Part shown: positions 17,724 to 25,315 of the stretch, in pieces | How positions within the stretch are numbered: position 1 is the first letter of the stretch | Layout: the number at the start of each line of letters is the position of its first letter | Source: Alphaproteobacteria bacterium | Lineage (GTDB): Bacteria > Pseudomonadota > Alphaproteobacteria > Rickettsiales > SXRF01 | Reading direction: 5' to 3' | Length of the DNA stretch: 33,311 nucleotides | Assembly: GCA_025360345.1 (NCBI GenBank) | Contig: JANYCJ010000173.1 | Span: 1 to 33,311 of the forward strand | The notes under the pieces: generated by a model | Database searches by the model: none | What the model saw: only the letters and a program-made list of their open reading frames with translations | What the model was told of the DNA's origin: nothing | Program-made: the position numbers and the translations under genes

Positions 17724-17753
17724 TCAGGATAATAGTCCTGAACCGTACCGGTT
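17724..17753. promoter_or_regulatory. Two adjacent inverted repeats upstream of the oxygenase gene
   Basis: TCAGGA-TAATAG-TCCTGA is immediately followed, sharing one A, by AACCG-TAC-CGGTT. They sit 33-62 bases before the oxygenase start, a typical operator distance. Both repeats are perfect; neither has a T-run. Confidence 0.4.
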
Positions 17754-17835
17754 TATTGCCCTAATTATTAACACACCCTCCTTAAAAGAAGCATTAAGAA
17801 AACTGTGAATTCATTGTGACAACGCCCCTGAACGC

Positions 17836-17867
17836 AAAAAAGCGGCGCAGGCCGAAGCCGCGCCGCC
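17836..17867 (-). terminator. Rho-independent terminator of ppa operon
   Basis: On the minus strand GCGGCGC pairs with GCGCCGC, enclosing an inner GGC-TTCG-GCC hairpin, and is followed by six T. It lies 22 bases after the ppa stop. Confidence 0.9.
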
Positions 17868-17889
17868 TTATAAGTTCCTGAGAAAAAGC

Positions 17890-18417
17890 TTACTTTTTAT
17901 CGCGGTTAATAGCGTCCTGAATCATTTCCGCCGCCACTTCCGGGCCCTTCCAGCCAAGGATTTTAACCCATTTATTGGATTCCAGGTCCTTGTAATGCTC
18001 AAAGAAATGTGAAATCTGCTTAATCAGGATCGGCGGCAGGTCGTTATAGGATTCCACTTCGCTGAAAAATGGGTGCAGGCGCGTCTGCGGCACGGCAAGG
18101 ATCTTCTCGTCCTGCCCGCCCTCATCCTCCATCAGCAACACGCCAATGGGGCGCACCGCCAGCACGCAGCCCGGCATCAGCGGGCGCCGGCCCACCACCA
18201 GCACGTCAGCCGGGTCGCCATCGCCTGAAAGCGTGTGCGGGATAAAGCCGTAATTGCACGGATACTGCATAGCGGTATGCAAAAAGCGGTCTACATACAA
18301 AGCGCCGGAATCCTTGCACATTTCATACTTGATCGGCTCCGAGCCCATCGGCACTTCAATAATGACATTTACATCCCACGGGGCATTTTTGCCAACAGGC
18401 ACTTTAGTGATATCCAT
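17890..18417 (-). CDS. ppa: Inorganic pyrophosphatase (soluble, family I)
   Basis: A 175-aa protein of exactly the usual bacterial length. The signature DGDPADVLV (metal-binding Asp triad) is present, with [22 protein letters not shown] and [11 protein letters not shown] at the active site. It hydrolyses PPi to two phosphates in the cytoplasm, pulling biosynthetic reactions forward. The ribosome site AAGGA lies six bases before ATG. It is the last gene of a run with the SIMPL protein, an SDHAF4-like protein and a thioredoxin-fold protein, and is followed by a strong terminator. The genome thus has both a soluble PPase and a proton-pumping PPase within 4 kb. Confidence 0.97.
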   Translation of the reverse strand: MDITKVPVGKNAPWDVNVIIEVPMGSEPIKYEMCKDSGALYVDRFLHTAMQYPCNYGFIPHTLSGDGDPADVLVVGRRPLMPGCVLAVRPIGVLLMEDEGGQDEKILAVPQTRLHPFFSEVESYNDLPPILIKQISHFFEHYKDLESNKWVKILGWKGPEVAAEMIQDAINRDKK

Positions 18418-18444
18418 GACGCTTCCTTAGATAAGTTAACAGGG

Positions 18445-19078
18445 CTACTCAGCCTTCACCGACTGAGCCACATTAAGAAAGCCCTGCTTATCTACCAAAC
18501 CGAATATCTCTGCAACCATTTTTCCTTTGGAATTAAAGAAACCTACATAAGGAATTGCGCCATTAAACGTGCTGCCGGTCTTAGACATCACCTCCGGCAG
18601 GTTATTATAAAAGATTTCTTGCAGCATTCTCGGCACAAAAACTTTTATAATATTGTGTTTTTACAAGGTACTTACTAAAAAGCCGGGGTTGCGAATCCAT
18701 GGAAACGAAGATCGGCTTCACATTGTCCAGCTGGTGGTCGGCCATCATTTCCAGAATCCGGGGCATCAGCCGTCCGCAATAGCTGCACCAGGAGGCATAA
18801 AACACCAGCATCACCGGTTTTTCCTCGCCCGTAGTAAGCAAACTCACGATTTGCTTAGGGTAAACCCGCTCAACAGATTGCTCAACCCTCTTAACTTCCT
18901 CAAGATTCGGATTATTCCCAAACTCCATGTAAGGAGCGAATTCAAGGATGATGGCCAGGATAATTAGCGAGAGCCCGAAAGCATTGAACAGGAACACCCC
19001 ATCCTTGGACAGCAGCATTCGCTCGGAGTTATCCACCGGCGGCACGTCAATTTTTTTCTTCTTTAAAAATCCACGCAT
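18445..19078 (-). pseudogene. Membrane-anchored thioredoxin-fold protein, frameshifted
   Basis: Two ORFs of the track (18605-19096 and 18445-18636) are parts of one gene. The first encodes a cytoplasmic head, one membrane helix (FLFNAFGLSLIILAIILEF) and a thioredoxin fold with the motif FYASWCSYCGRLMPRI (CSYC active site). The second encodes the rest, including AIPYVGFFNSKGKMV with the cis-Pro loop. The frame changes at a run of five T (plus strand 18658-18662); with four, the protein would read through as KYLVKHNIIKVFVPRML. This is a one-base insertion or a sequencing slip, or less likely a programmed shift. The ATG at 19078 (MRGFLKKKK) is preferred over the TTG at 19096. The thioredoxin domain would face the periplasm. 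Confidence 0.78.
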
Positions 19079-19215
19079 TTTCCGCCAATCTCCCAATCCC
19101 CGTACCGTGTGGGGTCCAGGCCTTTAGGCCCTCCAATTTCCTTGGGCAGCACATCTGCCTGCGCACCGCTATCCTCTTCGCTGGCATCCTTCTCATGTGT
19201 TTTAGGGTCAGTCAT
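19063..19215 (-). CDS. DUF1674 / SDHAF4-like small protein (not in ORF track)
   Basis: A 50-aa frame too short for the track. The first 22 residues are charged and probably disordered, and the second half reads PKEIGGPKGLDPTRYGDWEI followed by GGKCVDF. This matches the conserved PKExGGxxGxEPTRYGDWxxxGxxxDF end of DUF1674, the family of mitochondrial succinate dehydrogenase assembly factor 4, which binds flavinylated SdhA. The start is 2 bases after the SIMPL gene stop, and its 3' end overlaps the thioredoxin-fold gene start, so all are one operon. The family often lies near rsmB in alphaproteobacteria, as here. Confidence 0.85.
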   Translation of the reverse strand: MTDPKTHEKDASEEDSGAQADVLPKEIGGPKGLDPTRYGDWEIGGKCVDF

Positions 19216-19217
19216 GG

Positions 19218-20012
19218 CTATTCAAGGGAAAAGGTTACGTTGACCGTCTCATGCACCGTAATCGCGCCCGGCATGGATGGCGCAACCGATGGCGCATCCG
19301 CTGAAGCCATCTTGGCCATGCTCATCATAGGCATTGGCCGGGGCATGTCCACCGCGCCGCTGGTATTGATGCTGACCACCTGCCCCAGCTTGGCTCCCGC
19401 AGCTTCTGCCAGCGCCAGCGCCTGCGCCTTGGCATCCGCAAACGCCCTGACCCGCACTTCCGAACCCGCCTTCTGTGGGTCGGAAAGCTCGAATTGCACG
19501 TTGTTTACCTCATCAATCTTGATATCCGTAAGCGCCGAAAGCAGCTCTTCCTCCTTGGATAGGTCCTTGGTCGTCACCCGCATATTCCGTGTGACTGAAT
19601 ACCCCACCACCTGCGGGCGCTCATGCTTGCGGCTGTAATCGTATTCCGGCGCAATAAACACACCCGACGCCACCACCTTCTCTTTGGGAATAGCAAATTT
19701 CTCGGTCACCCCCTGCAATCGGCCCATCATCTCGTCGTTGTTTTTCTTAGTATCGGCCAGCACTTTCCCGTGTGATGCCACCGCAAAGGAAATCACCGCT
19801 TGGTCAGGGTCATACTCGCCCTGCGCCTCTCCCACCACGCTGATGCTGCGCATAATTTTAGGGGGCGGCGGCGGCGGAGGGGGCGGAGGAGCTTCCGCAG
19901 GCGGCGGGCCCGGCGGCGCATCCGCCTGTGCAACAACAGGAAAAGCAAGGAACACAGCCGCAAAACCCACCATAAGCGGCAATTGTTTCACAGCCTTAAG
20001 AAGTTCCTTCAT
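19218..20012 (-). CDS. SIMPL-domain (DUF541) secreted protein
   Basis: A 264-aa protein from the ATG at 20012, chosen because GGAG lies upstream and the product then begins with a signal peptide (KQLPLMVGFAAVFLAFPVVAQA). The longer track start adds 23 residues and would overlap the rsmB promoter region. After cleavage come a Pro-rich run (ten Pro in a row) and a SIMPL domain with ISVVGEAQGEYDPDQAVISF and the late AFADAKAQALALAEAAGAKLG helix. SIMPL proteins are periplasmic or outer-membrane associated; the E. coli member is linked to oxidative stress. It is first in the operon leading to ppa and divergent from rsmB. Confidence 0.88.
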   Translation of the reverse strand: MKELLKAVKQLPLMVGFAAVFLAFPVVAQADAPPGPPPAEAPPPPPPPPPPKIMRSISVVGEAQGEYDPDQAVISFAVASHGKVLADTKKNNDEMMGRLQGVTEKFAIPKEKVVASGVFIAPEYDYSRKHERPQVVGYSVTRNMRVTTKDLSKEEELLSALTDIKIDEVNNVQFELSDPQKAGSEVRVRAFADAKAQALALAEAAGAKLGQVVSINTSGAVDMPRPMPMMSMAKMASADAPSVAPSMPGAITVHETVNVTFSLE

Positions 20013-20066
20013 TCTTTCTCTCCAGTATGTCATAACAGCATCAGAGAAGTAGAAGTGTATCAATAA

Positions 20067-21383
20067 ATGATTCCAAAACAAAACCCTATTTTATCCCCCA
20101 GTGCCCGCCTCTGCGCACTCGGCGCGCTCGTCCATACGCTGGACAAGCAAAAACCGCTGGATTCCGCGTGGGTGAATGATCGCCACTTCACTACCATGAG
20201 CCCGTCAGACCGCGCCTTTGCCCAGCTTTTGGCTAAAACCACCCTTCGCCGCATCGGCCAGATTGACGATATCCTCGCCCAGTTCATGGACCGCCCCCTG
20301 GCCTCCGGCGCATCACGCATTAAGCACATCCTGCGCCTCGGCGTCGCCCAGCTAATCTGGCTGGACACCCCTCCCCATGCCGCCGTGCATTGCGCAGTGG
20401 AAATGACCAAACAGGTCAAAATGGAAAAATTCGGCGGGCTGGTAAATGCCGTGCTGAAAAAAGTCTCTACCGCAGGCAAGCAACTGACAGAAAAACAGGA
20501 TGCCGCAAAACTCAATACGCCCGAATGGCTGTGGAAAAGCTGGGAAAAAGCCTATGGCCCCGAAGCCTGCCGCAAAATGGCCGAAGCGCATCTGCGTGAA
20601 CCACCCCTGGATTTAAGCGTCAAGGCAGACCCGGCCTTCTGGGCAGAGCAGCTCGGCGGCGTGGTGATGCCCATGGGCTCCGTGCGCCTGCGCGACGCCC
20701 GCAACATCACCCAGCTTAAAGGCTTCGCCGAAGGCTATTGGTGGGTGCAGGACATGGCAGCAACCATCCCGGCGCGCCTGCTGGGCGACGTGCGTGAAAA
20801 ACGCGTGATCGACCTCTGCGCCGCACCAGGCGGCAAAACCGCGCAGCTCGCCGCGGGCGGGGCCAAGGTCTCCGCCGTGGACCGCTCCAAAGAGCGCATC
20901 GCCATGCTCAAAACCAATGTCCACCGCCTAAAATTGCAAGCAGACTACGTCACCACCGATGCCTCAAAATGGCTTCCCTCCTTTGCGCCCGACGCCATCC
21001 TGCTCGATGCCCCCTGCTCCGCCACCGGCACCCTGCGCCGCCACCCTGACGTGGCATGGCACCGCCAGCCTGAAGACATCGCCCGCATGGTGGAAACTCA
21101 GGCCAATATGCTGAACCACGCCCTCGACATGCTAAGCCCCGGCGGTATGCTGGTCTATTCCGTCTGCTCCCTCCAGCCCGAAGAGGGCGAGAACCAGATC
21201 ACCGCCATCCTCAAATCCCGTAACGATATCACGCTGGACCCGGTTCAGCCTGCGCTGCTTGGCGGCCTCAGCCAGTGCATCACAGCGCGTGGCGAAGTGC
21301 GCACCCTCCCCTTCCACCTCTCCGAGCTGGACGGCATGGACGGGTTTTATGCCGCCCGCTTCATCAAAAAAGCCGCATCATAA
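20067..21383 (+). CDS. rsmB: 16S rRNA m5C967 methyltransferase RsmB
   Basis: A 438-aa protein with the RsmB order: a NusB-like RNA-binding domain (about 10-140, with the ILRLGVAQLIWLDTPPHAAV motif) and a Rossmann methyltransferase. Motif I is DLCAAPGGKTAQLAA. The two catalytic cysteines are in DAPCSATGT (motif IV) and YSVCSLQPEEGE (motif VI). It methylates C967 of 16S rRNA using SAM. The gene is divergent from the SIMPL gene with 54 bases between starts. In alphaproteobacteria rpe commonly follows rsmB; here two unknown paralogs lie between them. Confidence 0.96.
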   Translation: MIPKQNPILSPSARLCALGALVHTLDKQKPLDSAWVNDRHFTTMSPSDRAFAQLLAKTTLRRIGQIDDILAQFMDRPLASGASRIKHILRLGVAQLIWLDTPPHAAVHCAVEMTKQVKMEKFGGLVNAVLKKVSTAGKQLTEKQDAAKLNTPEWLWKSWEKAYGPEACRKMAEAHLREPPLDLSVKADPAFWAEQLGGVVMPMGSVRLRDARNITQLKGFAEGYWWVQDMAATIPARLLGDVREKRVIDLCAAPGGKTAQLAAGGAKVSAVDRSKERIAMLKTNVHRLKLQADYVTTDASKWLPSFAPDAILLDAPCSATGTLRRHPDVAWHRQPEDIARMVETQANMLNHALDMLSPGGMLVYSVCSLQPEEGENQITAILKSRNDITLDPVQPALLGGLSQCITARGEVRTLPFHLSELDGMDGFYAARFIKKAAS

Positions 21384-21489
21384 TCATTTCAACTCCCAGA
21401 TATAGCTCGGCATTCACCCTCCAAACACTAGGAATTGGATGGTTTTTTTATGCTGCAATACCCATAAAAAGAAGCTAACATATTGCTCC

Positions 21490-21972
21490 ATGGGAAACCG
21501 CATAACACGTTTTTATGATGAGGGAAATTCATGGCAGTCGCTGGTGAGCCGTTCCCACCTGCCCACCAAGCACATTGACGCAAGCCTGCTTGTTGAAAAA
21601 ACCCAGTGGCCTTCAGGCGACAAAGAGCTGGAAGAAGATCCTGCCTTCCGCAAAAAACTCCACCGCCTTCGTAACGAACTGGCCGATTTCACCATAAGTA
21701 TCGAAGAGCGCATCCAGCTGGCCGAAGACCATACGGTTCGCACCCAGAAAAAATTGGGCCTGACCCCGGAATATGAGCTTAGCCCAAAAGAAGAACATCA
21801 GCGCCAAAGTATCCTCCGGCGTTTCGAACGCCTCTATCGCCAGCTGGGCCTGACCGCAGATGATTTTTGCGCCACCCTTGCAGAAAACAACGAAACCCGG
21901 ATGCAGCAGGCCGTACGGGATCTGAAAAGCGAAGGTTACCGCCTGAGCGACATAAGGGCGCGTAATAACTGA
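21490..21972 (+). CDS. Unrecognised protein, tandem paralog A
   Basis: From the ATG at 21490 (MGNRITRFYDEG) the product has 160 residues; the track start at 21439 adds an unlikely Cys/Lys head. It is soluble, rich in Arg, Glu and Leu, and largely helical, with three blocks shared with the next gene: T-(Q/E)-W-P near residue 38, a long charged middle, L-(S/T)-P-K-E-x-x-x-Q...(I)-R-(R/K)-F-E-R-(L/I)-Y near 120, and a closing (A)-(V/L)-x-x-L-K-x-E-G-Y-x-L-S. I recognise no family or catalytic motif. It shares one base with the next start (TGATG), so the pair is translationally coupled. Confidence 0.75.
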   Translation: MGNRITRFYDEGNSWQSLVSRSHLPTKHIDASLLVEKTQWPSGDKELEEDPAFRKKLHRLRNELADFTISIEERIQLAEDHTVRTQKKLGLTPEYELSPKEEHQRQSILRRFERLYRQLGLTADDFCATLAENNETRMQQAVRDLKSEGYRLSDIRARNN

Positions 21973-22457
21973 TGGCCGACGATGGCTGCAACGAACAGTG
22001 GCGAAATCGGCTCGATCACCAGCGCCGGGAAAAAATTATAACCCCAGAACTTTTGCTCCAGCACACCGAATGGCCGGCAGCGGACGAGCGCATAATCCGC
22101 AGCCCAAAACTAGGCCCCCGCCTGGCACAAACCCGCATGGAAATGGTGCGCTTCGCCCTTGGCTTCGAGGAAAAGTCACTGCTTGATCCCCATCTCCTCC
22201 CGGAAACCTCTCTCACCCTTATCGGCCTGAACCAACCCCTGCACAGTGACTATGATGGCGACCTCACGCCAAAGGAACAACGTCAGCAATATCGCCTCAT
22301 CAGGAAATTTGAGCGTATCTACCAGCTCGCGGGCGAAACGTCAGAACCCGCCCGCTATCGCCGCGCCTCCTCCAATATAGACCTGATAGATACGGCGCTG
22401 GAAAAGCTAAAAGGCGAAGGCTACACCCTGTCCCAGAACTATCTGAGCCATAACTGA
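21972..22457 (+). CDS. Unrecognised protein, tandem paralog B
   Basis: A 161-aa soluble helical protein, paralogous to the preceding gene. Matching blocks are [31 protein letters not shown] and [14 protein letters not shown]. Identity outside these blocks is low, so the duplication is old. The start overlaps the stop of paralog A by one base. No signal peptide, membrane helix or known motif is seen. Its place between rsmB and rpe might suggest a housekeeping or RNA-related role, but that is only position. Confidence 0.75.
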   Translation: MADDGCNEQWRNRLDHQRREKIITPELLLQHTEWPAADERIIRSPKLGPRLAQTRMEMVRFALGFEEKSLLDPHLLPETSLTLIGLNQPLHSDYDGDLTPKEQRQQYRLIRKFERIYQLAGETSEPARYRRASSNIDLIDTALEKLKGEGYTLSQNYLSHN

Positions 22458-22524
22458 GGCTAATCTTTTTGCAAATTCACTCAATCCATCCTATATAACG
22501 GTAACAACCTTAAGAAAGAATACC

Positions 22525-23178
22525 ATGGCCGTTAAGATCGCCCCCTCTATCCTGTCCGCAGATTTCGCCCGCCTCGGTGAGGAGATCAAAGCCATTGACG
22601 AAGCCGGTGCCGATTATATCCATGTGGATGTGATGGATGGCCATTTCGTGCCGAATCTCACCATCGGCCCGGTAGTCGTCAAATCCATCCGCCCCTACAC
22701 GAAAAAGGTTTTCGACGTGCATCTCATGATCGAACCCGTAGACCCCTTTATCGAATCCTACGTAAAGGCAGGCGCCGATATCGTCACCGTACATGCCGAA
22801 GCCACCAAGCATCTGGACCGCACACTGGCACATATCAAATCTCTTGGCGTAAAAGCTGGCGTATCCTTGGTGCCCCACAGCCCCGTAAGCTTGATTGAAT
22901 ATGTCATGGACAAGCTGGACCTCATTCTCGTCATGTCCGTAAACCCCGGCTTCGGTGGTCAGGCCTTCCTGCCCTCCCAGCTGAAGAAAATAACCGAACT
23001 CCGCTCCATGATTACAGCCACAGGCCGCCACATTGACCTGCAGGTAGATGGCGGCATCAACCCCGAAACCGCCAGGCAGGTTATCGCCGCGGGCGCAGAC
23101 GTGCTGGTGGCCGGATCAGCCGTGTTCGGTGGCGATAGCAGGGAATACGCCGCCCGCATCAAGCAGCTCCGGGGCTAA
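22525..23178 (+). CDS. rpe: Ribulose-phosphate 3-epimerase
   Basis: The 217-aa TIM-barrel protein has the family signatures [35 protein letters not shown] (catalytic Asp and metal-binding His), [14 protein letters not shown], and the phosphate-binding [30 protein letters not shown]. It interconverts ribulose-5-phosphate and xylulose-5-phosphate in the pentose phosphate pathway. The ribosome site is in the purine-rich TTAAGAAAGAA upstream of ATG. yacG follows 3 bases after the stop and is surely co-transcribed. Confidence 0.97.
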   Translation: MAVKIAPSILSADFARLGEEIKAIDEAGADYIHVDVMDGHFVPNLTIGPVVVKSIRPYTKKVFDVHLMIEPVDPFIESYVKAGADIVTVHAEATKHLDRTLAHIKSLGVKAGVSLVPHSPVSLIEYVMDKLDLILVMSVNPGFGGQAFLPSQLKKITELRSMITATGRHIDLQVDGGINPETARQVIAAGADVLVAGSAVFGGDSREYAARIKQLRG

Positions 23179-23181
23179 CCC

Positions 23182-23394
23182 ATGCCCTGCCCCATTTGCG
23201 GCAAGGAGGCCGTAGACACCTTGAAACCTTTTTGCTCCCTGCGCTGTAAGGATGTCGATCTCAACCGCTGGTTCACCGCAAGCTATGCGGTTCCCGTGGT
23301 GGAAGATGATGACGAAGACGGTGATGAAGCCCCCCCGCCCTATGAGGAAACTAACCCGCGCCCTACCTTTGTGCTGCCCAGCTATCGCTTTTAA
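23182..23394 (+). CDS. yacG: DNA gyrase inhibitor / zinc protein YacG
   Basis: A 70-aa protein with the YacG zinc finger: CPICGKE at residues 3-9 and PFCSLRCKDVDLNRWF at about 17-32, four Cys that bind one zinc. The tail is acidic (EDDDEDGDE), then Pro-rich. E. coli YacG binds GyrB and blocks DNA binding by gyrase. It is coupled to rpe, and the last 32 bases overlap the convergent FHA/PP2C-like gene. Confidence 0.93.
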   Translation: MPCPICGKEAVDTLKPFCSLRCKDVDLNRWFTASYAVPVVEDDDEDGDEAPPPYEETNPRPTFVLPSYRF

Positions 23395-25108
23395 CCGGCG
23401 AAGGTTTGTTCAGGGTTTTTTGCCGTATATGCCCAATTGCAGCCTCCGCTACGGCCGAAGTCCCCGTATTCCCATCGGCAACCGCGACGAGGTTACCCGG
23501 CGCCGCATCGTGCATTAGTGCCACGGCAGTTATGTTATCATGCGAATGCGGCATGGCAGCTTCCACGGCCGCCTTCGATATCTCCCCCGGGCTGGGGTTT
23601 GCCCCATTGGCGAATAAAGGCTTTAGCGCCTTTTGAACCTCGCCTTTTTTAATGCCACTCAAAATACCGTCGGAACACACCAGCAGCCCCTTGCTGACAA
23701 ATCCCGGCGGGCATATCTTCTGTATGTCTACAGCAAAAACATCAGGTGTATAGCCTGAGGGTTCCCTCTTCTCCTGCCCCATAGAACCCAGCGACTTCGT
23801 AATTGTAGAGGCAAATCTTTTTTCCACATTCTCCAAGACATCGCGGAAGTCCGTGGCCATCCCCGCCTTAGCAACCTCCATGCGCTTGTCCCAAAAAACT
23901 TCGTTAGGGTATTTCGCCAGCTCCCCTCGCACCAGTCCCCCGGCCAGCGTATCGGGAACACTGATTTGGCCGAGATAGATATCCCCGGTTTTTTCATTCT
24001 GCATGATGGAAAGAACAGGCGAATCCCCGAGGGTGGCTACGACAAAATGCCCGTCCTTGGTTTTAAGGGCCATGCTCAGCGTAGAGCCTGCGGCCTCGTC
24101 TTTGAGCGCGTGCCCGATTTCGTCTTTAATCAGGGTCCGGGAAAAATCCATTCCCTGTTGTTTGTCCATGCCGATATACATGCCGGCATACCCTACGTCC
24201 TCATTAGTTTTGCGCCCATTTCCCGGCTTTTTGTTTTCCTCGGTGTAGCCCCCTCCGGTGCCGCCGCCTTCAGCCGCTATGGCCTTCTGTCCTTTCAGGG
24301 GTGCCAATGGGTAAGCCGCAACTTCCCCACTCCCAACTTTTGATGACCATGAATCCGGCGCAAGCCCCTCCGGTTCCGGGCCACTATAATGGGGATTAAA
24401 AATTGGATTCGTACCGCTCAGGTGCTCATACACCACTTGTCCACGGTGGAGCTTGATCTCACCATGCTTGCCGGAAATAACCGCGTCAGGCACATAAATT
24501 TCGCTCACGGGGTTTCTCCCAATGCGGATAGGCCCCTTGGCGAGGTCCCATTCCCGCGAAACCGGCCCGCTGGGAGCTACATATTCCACCAGCACCCTTG
24601 TGCCCCGCAGCCCTCTGGTAGTCACGGGCGTATCCTTAAAAAGCAAGGTGGTACCGTTTTCCATGGGAATCACATCCCCTTGGTTCAGAAGATCTTTGTC
24701 GGCTAATTTTCCAATTTGAACAGCAGCGGCATCCGGGACTGGCTTGGCCTGCGCCACGTAATGCGGATTCAAAATATCATTCGTAGTGCTGATATGCTTA
24801 TAGCTGAGCGTCCCATTGCTTTTTAAGCGAATCTGGGCATGGTCGCGTGAAACCGTAAGGTCTGACTCCGGAAGTTGAAATTCATTGCGCGGAGACCTCC
24901 CGATCGTAAGCGCACCGTGCGAAAAGTCATAGCTGTGCGAATGCGCTTCGCCTTGGGGGTCAATATGCGTAAAATCAAGTGTATTGCCCTGCTGCTTACC
25001 GAGCACAATAAAGCCATGCCCACAGGGGATCCGTGTCCCTTCCTCAACGGCAATCACATCATTGGCGCTAAGGAGCCTTTTCTGTGTCATCTTTCTATCA
25101 TCGGACAT
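23363..25108 (-). CDS. Double FHA domain fused to PP2C-like phosphatase
   Basis: A 581-aa protein. FHA domain 1 (about 60-117) has IGRSPRNEFQLP...VSRDH, and FHA domain 2 (about 187-240) has IGRNPVSEIYVP...ISGKHGEI. Each ends in an H-(I/L)-S-x-T-N-x-I-x-NPHY repeat. A Gly-rich linker (about 281-287) leads to a PP2C-like domain (about 298-533) with KTNEDVG, GSTLSMAL...ATLGDSPVLS, LLVCSDGILSG and HDNITAVAL. The usual DG(M/H)GG metal motif is replaced by IGMDKQQG, so catalysis may be weakened or lost. FHA domains bind phosphothreonine, so it should sense Ser/Thr phosphorylation; no kinase is in the window. The ribosome site is AGGGGG. Confidence 0.85.
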   Translation of the reverse strand: MSDDRKMTQKRLLSANDVIAVEEGTRIPCGHGFIVLGKQQGNTLDFTHIDPQGEAHSHSYDFSHGALTIGRSPRNEFQLPESDLTVSRDHAQIRLKSNGTLSYKHISTTNDILNPHYVAQAKPVPDAAAVQIGKLADKDLLNQGDVIPMENGTTLLFKDTPVTTRGLRGTRVLVEYVAPSGPVSREWDLAKGPIRIGRNPVSEIYVPDAVISGKHGEIKLHRGQVVYEHLSGTNPIFNPHYSGPEPEGLAPDSWSSKVGSGEVAAYPLAPLKGQKAIAAEGGGTGGGYTEENKKPGNGRKTNEDVGYAGMYIGMDKQQGMDFSRTLIKDEIGHALKDEAAGSTLSMALKTKDGHFVVATLGDSPVLSIMQNEKTGDIYLGQISVPDTLAGGLVRGELAKYPNEVFWDKRMEVAKAGMATDFRDVLENVEKRFASTITKSLGSMGQEKREPSGYTPDVFAVDIQKICPPGFVSKGLLVCSDGILSGIKKGEVQKALKPLFANGANPSPGEISKAAVEAAMPHSHDNITAVALMHDAAPGNLVAVADGNTGTSAVAEAAIGHIRQKTLNKPSPVKSDSWAAQR

Positions 25109-25236
25109 AATATGAACACCCCCTAAATTTTTCTTACTATAACACTAGAAAATAAGCTAATTATGTTAAACATATGTGAAACTCGCTAATAATCTTTAAC
25201 CTCCTGCAAATAACCTCGATCCGCATTAAGAAAAAT

Positions 25237-25254
25237 ATTGAAATATTTCAATAC
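25237..25254. promoter_or_regulatory. Perfect 18-bp palindrome between FHA/PP2C gene and valS
   Basis: TATTGAAATATTTCAATA equals its own reverse complement. It lies 61 bases before the valS start and 128 bases before the divergent phosphatase start, inside a 207-base AT-rich spacer. No T-run follows, so an operator is more likely than a terminator. No -35/-10 pair was convincing in this spacer. Confidence 0.45.
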
Positions 25255-25315
25255 TAAACGTACAAAAGAGCCCTGACCGGATTTTCCCCAAATCAACACA
25301 TAAGCATCTGGAATC

